This document shows positions 14,222-14,628 of a stretch of 14,628 bases of DNA, one piece after another (the first letter of the stretch is position 1; each line of letters begins with the position of its first letter). The stretch comes from an uncultured Bacteroides sp. Its GTDB lineage: Bacteria > Bacteroidota > Bacteroidia > Bacteroidales > Bacteroidaceae. Location of the stretch: positions 1 through 14,628 of the forward strand of contig CAMTFK010000103.1 of NCBI GenBank assembly GCA_947071285.1. Reading direction: 5' to 3'. The position numbers and the translations under genes are program-made. Under the pieces are notes generated by a model, which did not search any database, was not told where the DNA came from, and saw only the letters and a list, made by a program, of their open reading frames with translations.

Positions 14222-14296
14222 CGGAAGATTGCCGAAGTTGCCACAGATATAAGAAAATTTAAATCTTAAAAGCGCAAATCATTCGAATAAAACACT

Positions 14297-14319
14297 TACT
14301 TTTGCAACTTGTAATTTTG
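14297..14319 (+). promoter_or_regulatory. Two overlapping -7 boxes ahead of the FKBP gene
   Basis: TACTTTTG (14297-14304) and TAATTTTG (14312-14319) both fit TAnnTTTG and lie 15 bp apart, inside a direct repeat of TTTTGCAACT. The second ends 47 bp before the ATG at 14367. A matching -33 box is not evident, so which one is used is unclear. Confidence 0.5.
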
Positions 14320-14366
14320 CAACTGATTGAAAGATAAACCACTTTCAGTCTCAACCCAAAAGATAA

Positions 14367-14628
14367 ATGGATAAATTTAGTTACGCTATCGGCCTTGGAA
14401 TAGGTCAGAATTTATTAAGCATGGGTGCTAAAGGCATCGAAGTAGATGACTTTGCACAAGCTATCAAAGATGTATTAGAAGGAAACAAAACCGCTATTGC
14501 GCACTCAGAAGCCCGCGACATAGTGAATAAATACTTCGCCGAACTGGAAGAGAAAATGAATGCCGCCGCCATTGAACAAGGCAAGGCTTTTCTGGAAGAA
14601 AACAAAAAACGCCCGGGCGTGGTTACCC
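14367..14628 (+). CDS. FKBP-type peptidyl-prolyl isomerase, N-terminal part (3' end outside window)
   Basis: The frame is open from the ATG at 14367 to the window edge, giving 87 residues. DKFSYAIGLGIGQNLLSMGAKGIEVDDFAQAIKDVLEG is the helical N-terminal dimerisation domain of Mip/FkpA-type FKBPs (SYAIG-x-x-x-G plus D-x-F-x-x-A-x-x-D). A long charged helix follows (ELEEKMNAAAIEQGKAFLEENKKRPGVVT) that normally leads into the catalytic FKBP domain, which is not visible. There is no signal peptide or lipobox at this start, so the protein seems cytoplasmic, unlike secreted Mip proteins, unless a further upstream start exists; none is seen. These enzymes act as folding catalysts and chaperones. The sirtuin gene diverges upstream. 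Confidence 0.88.
   Translation, partial: MDKFSYAIGLGIGQNLLSMGAKGIEVDDFAQAIKDVLEGNKTAIAHSEARDIVNKYFAELEEKMNAAAIEQGKAFLEENKKRPGVVT

Overview
The window looks like chromosomal DNA of a gut Bacteroides or a close Bacteroidales relative. The evidence is Bacteroides-type -7 promoter boxes (TAnnTTTG) ahead of several genes, a Bacteroidetes-style methionyl-tRNA synthetase with a fused C-terminal tRNA-binding domain, an FKBP-type isomerase, and a long surface-glycan locus. The species cannot be fixed from sequence reading alone.

Layout. (1) 1-804: the 3' part of an AT-rich MACPF (pore-forming) gene that begins outside the window. (2) 947-2986: metG, ending in a strong hairpin terminator. (3) 3110-5574, plus strand: a Wzx-type flippase and a glycosyltransferase with overlapping stop and start. 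(4) 5579-5652: a 22-bp-arm inverted repeat between convergent genes. (5) 9691-5656, minus strand: a tight five-gene operon. In transcription order it encodes a GT42/DUF115-like putative transferase, an SpsF-type cytidylyltransferase, a NeuB-family nonulosonate synthase, a GT2 glycosyltransferase and a C0-type HAD phosphatase. (6) 9692-9995: a divergent intergenic region with nested palindromes, promoter boxes in both directions and an operator-like inverted repeat. (7) 9996-13274, plus strand: two tandem paralogous GT4 glycosyltransferases and a GT2 glycosyltransferase, all overlapping. (8) 13327-13444: five exact-length 22-bp palindromic repeats. (9) 13478-14176, minus strand: a sirtuin deacylase. 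(10) 14367 to the end: the start of an FKBP-type prolyl isomerase gene.

Working model. The minus-strand operon carries synthase, 9-phosphate phosphatase and CMP-activation steps for a nonulosonic acid (KDN or a sialic-acid-like sugar), plus a candidate transferase for it. The plus-strand glycosyltransferases would build the rest of a short glycan, and the flippase would export it. No polymerase, O-antigen ligase, initiating sugar transferase or UpxY/UpxZ-type regulator is present, so this is probably a non-polymerised glycan (LPS/LOS outer glycan or protein O-glycan) started by enzymes encoded elsewhere.

The MACPF gene close to the glycan locus recalls the Bacteroidales secreted antimicrobial proteins (BSAPs), some of which target LPS and travel with replacement LPS glycan genes that make the producer immune. 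That link is the most interesting hypothesis here. The others are the GT42-like orphan transferase and the 22-bp palindromic array.
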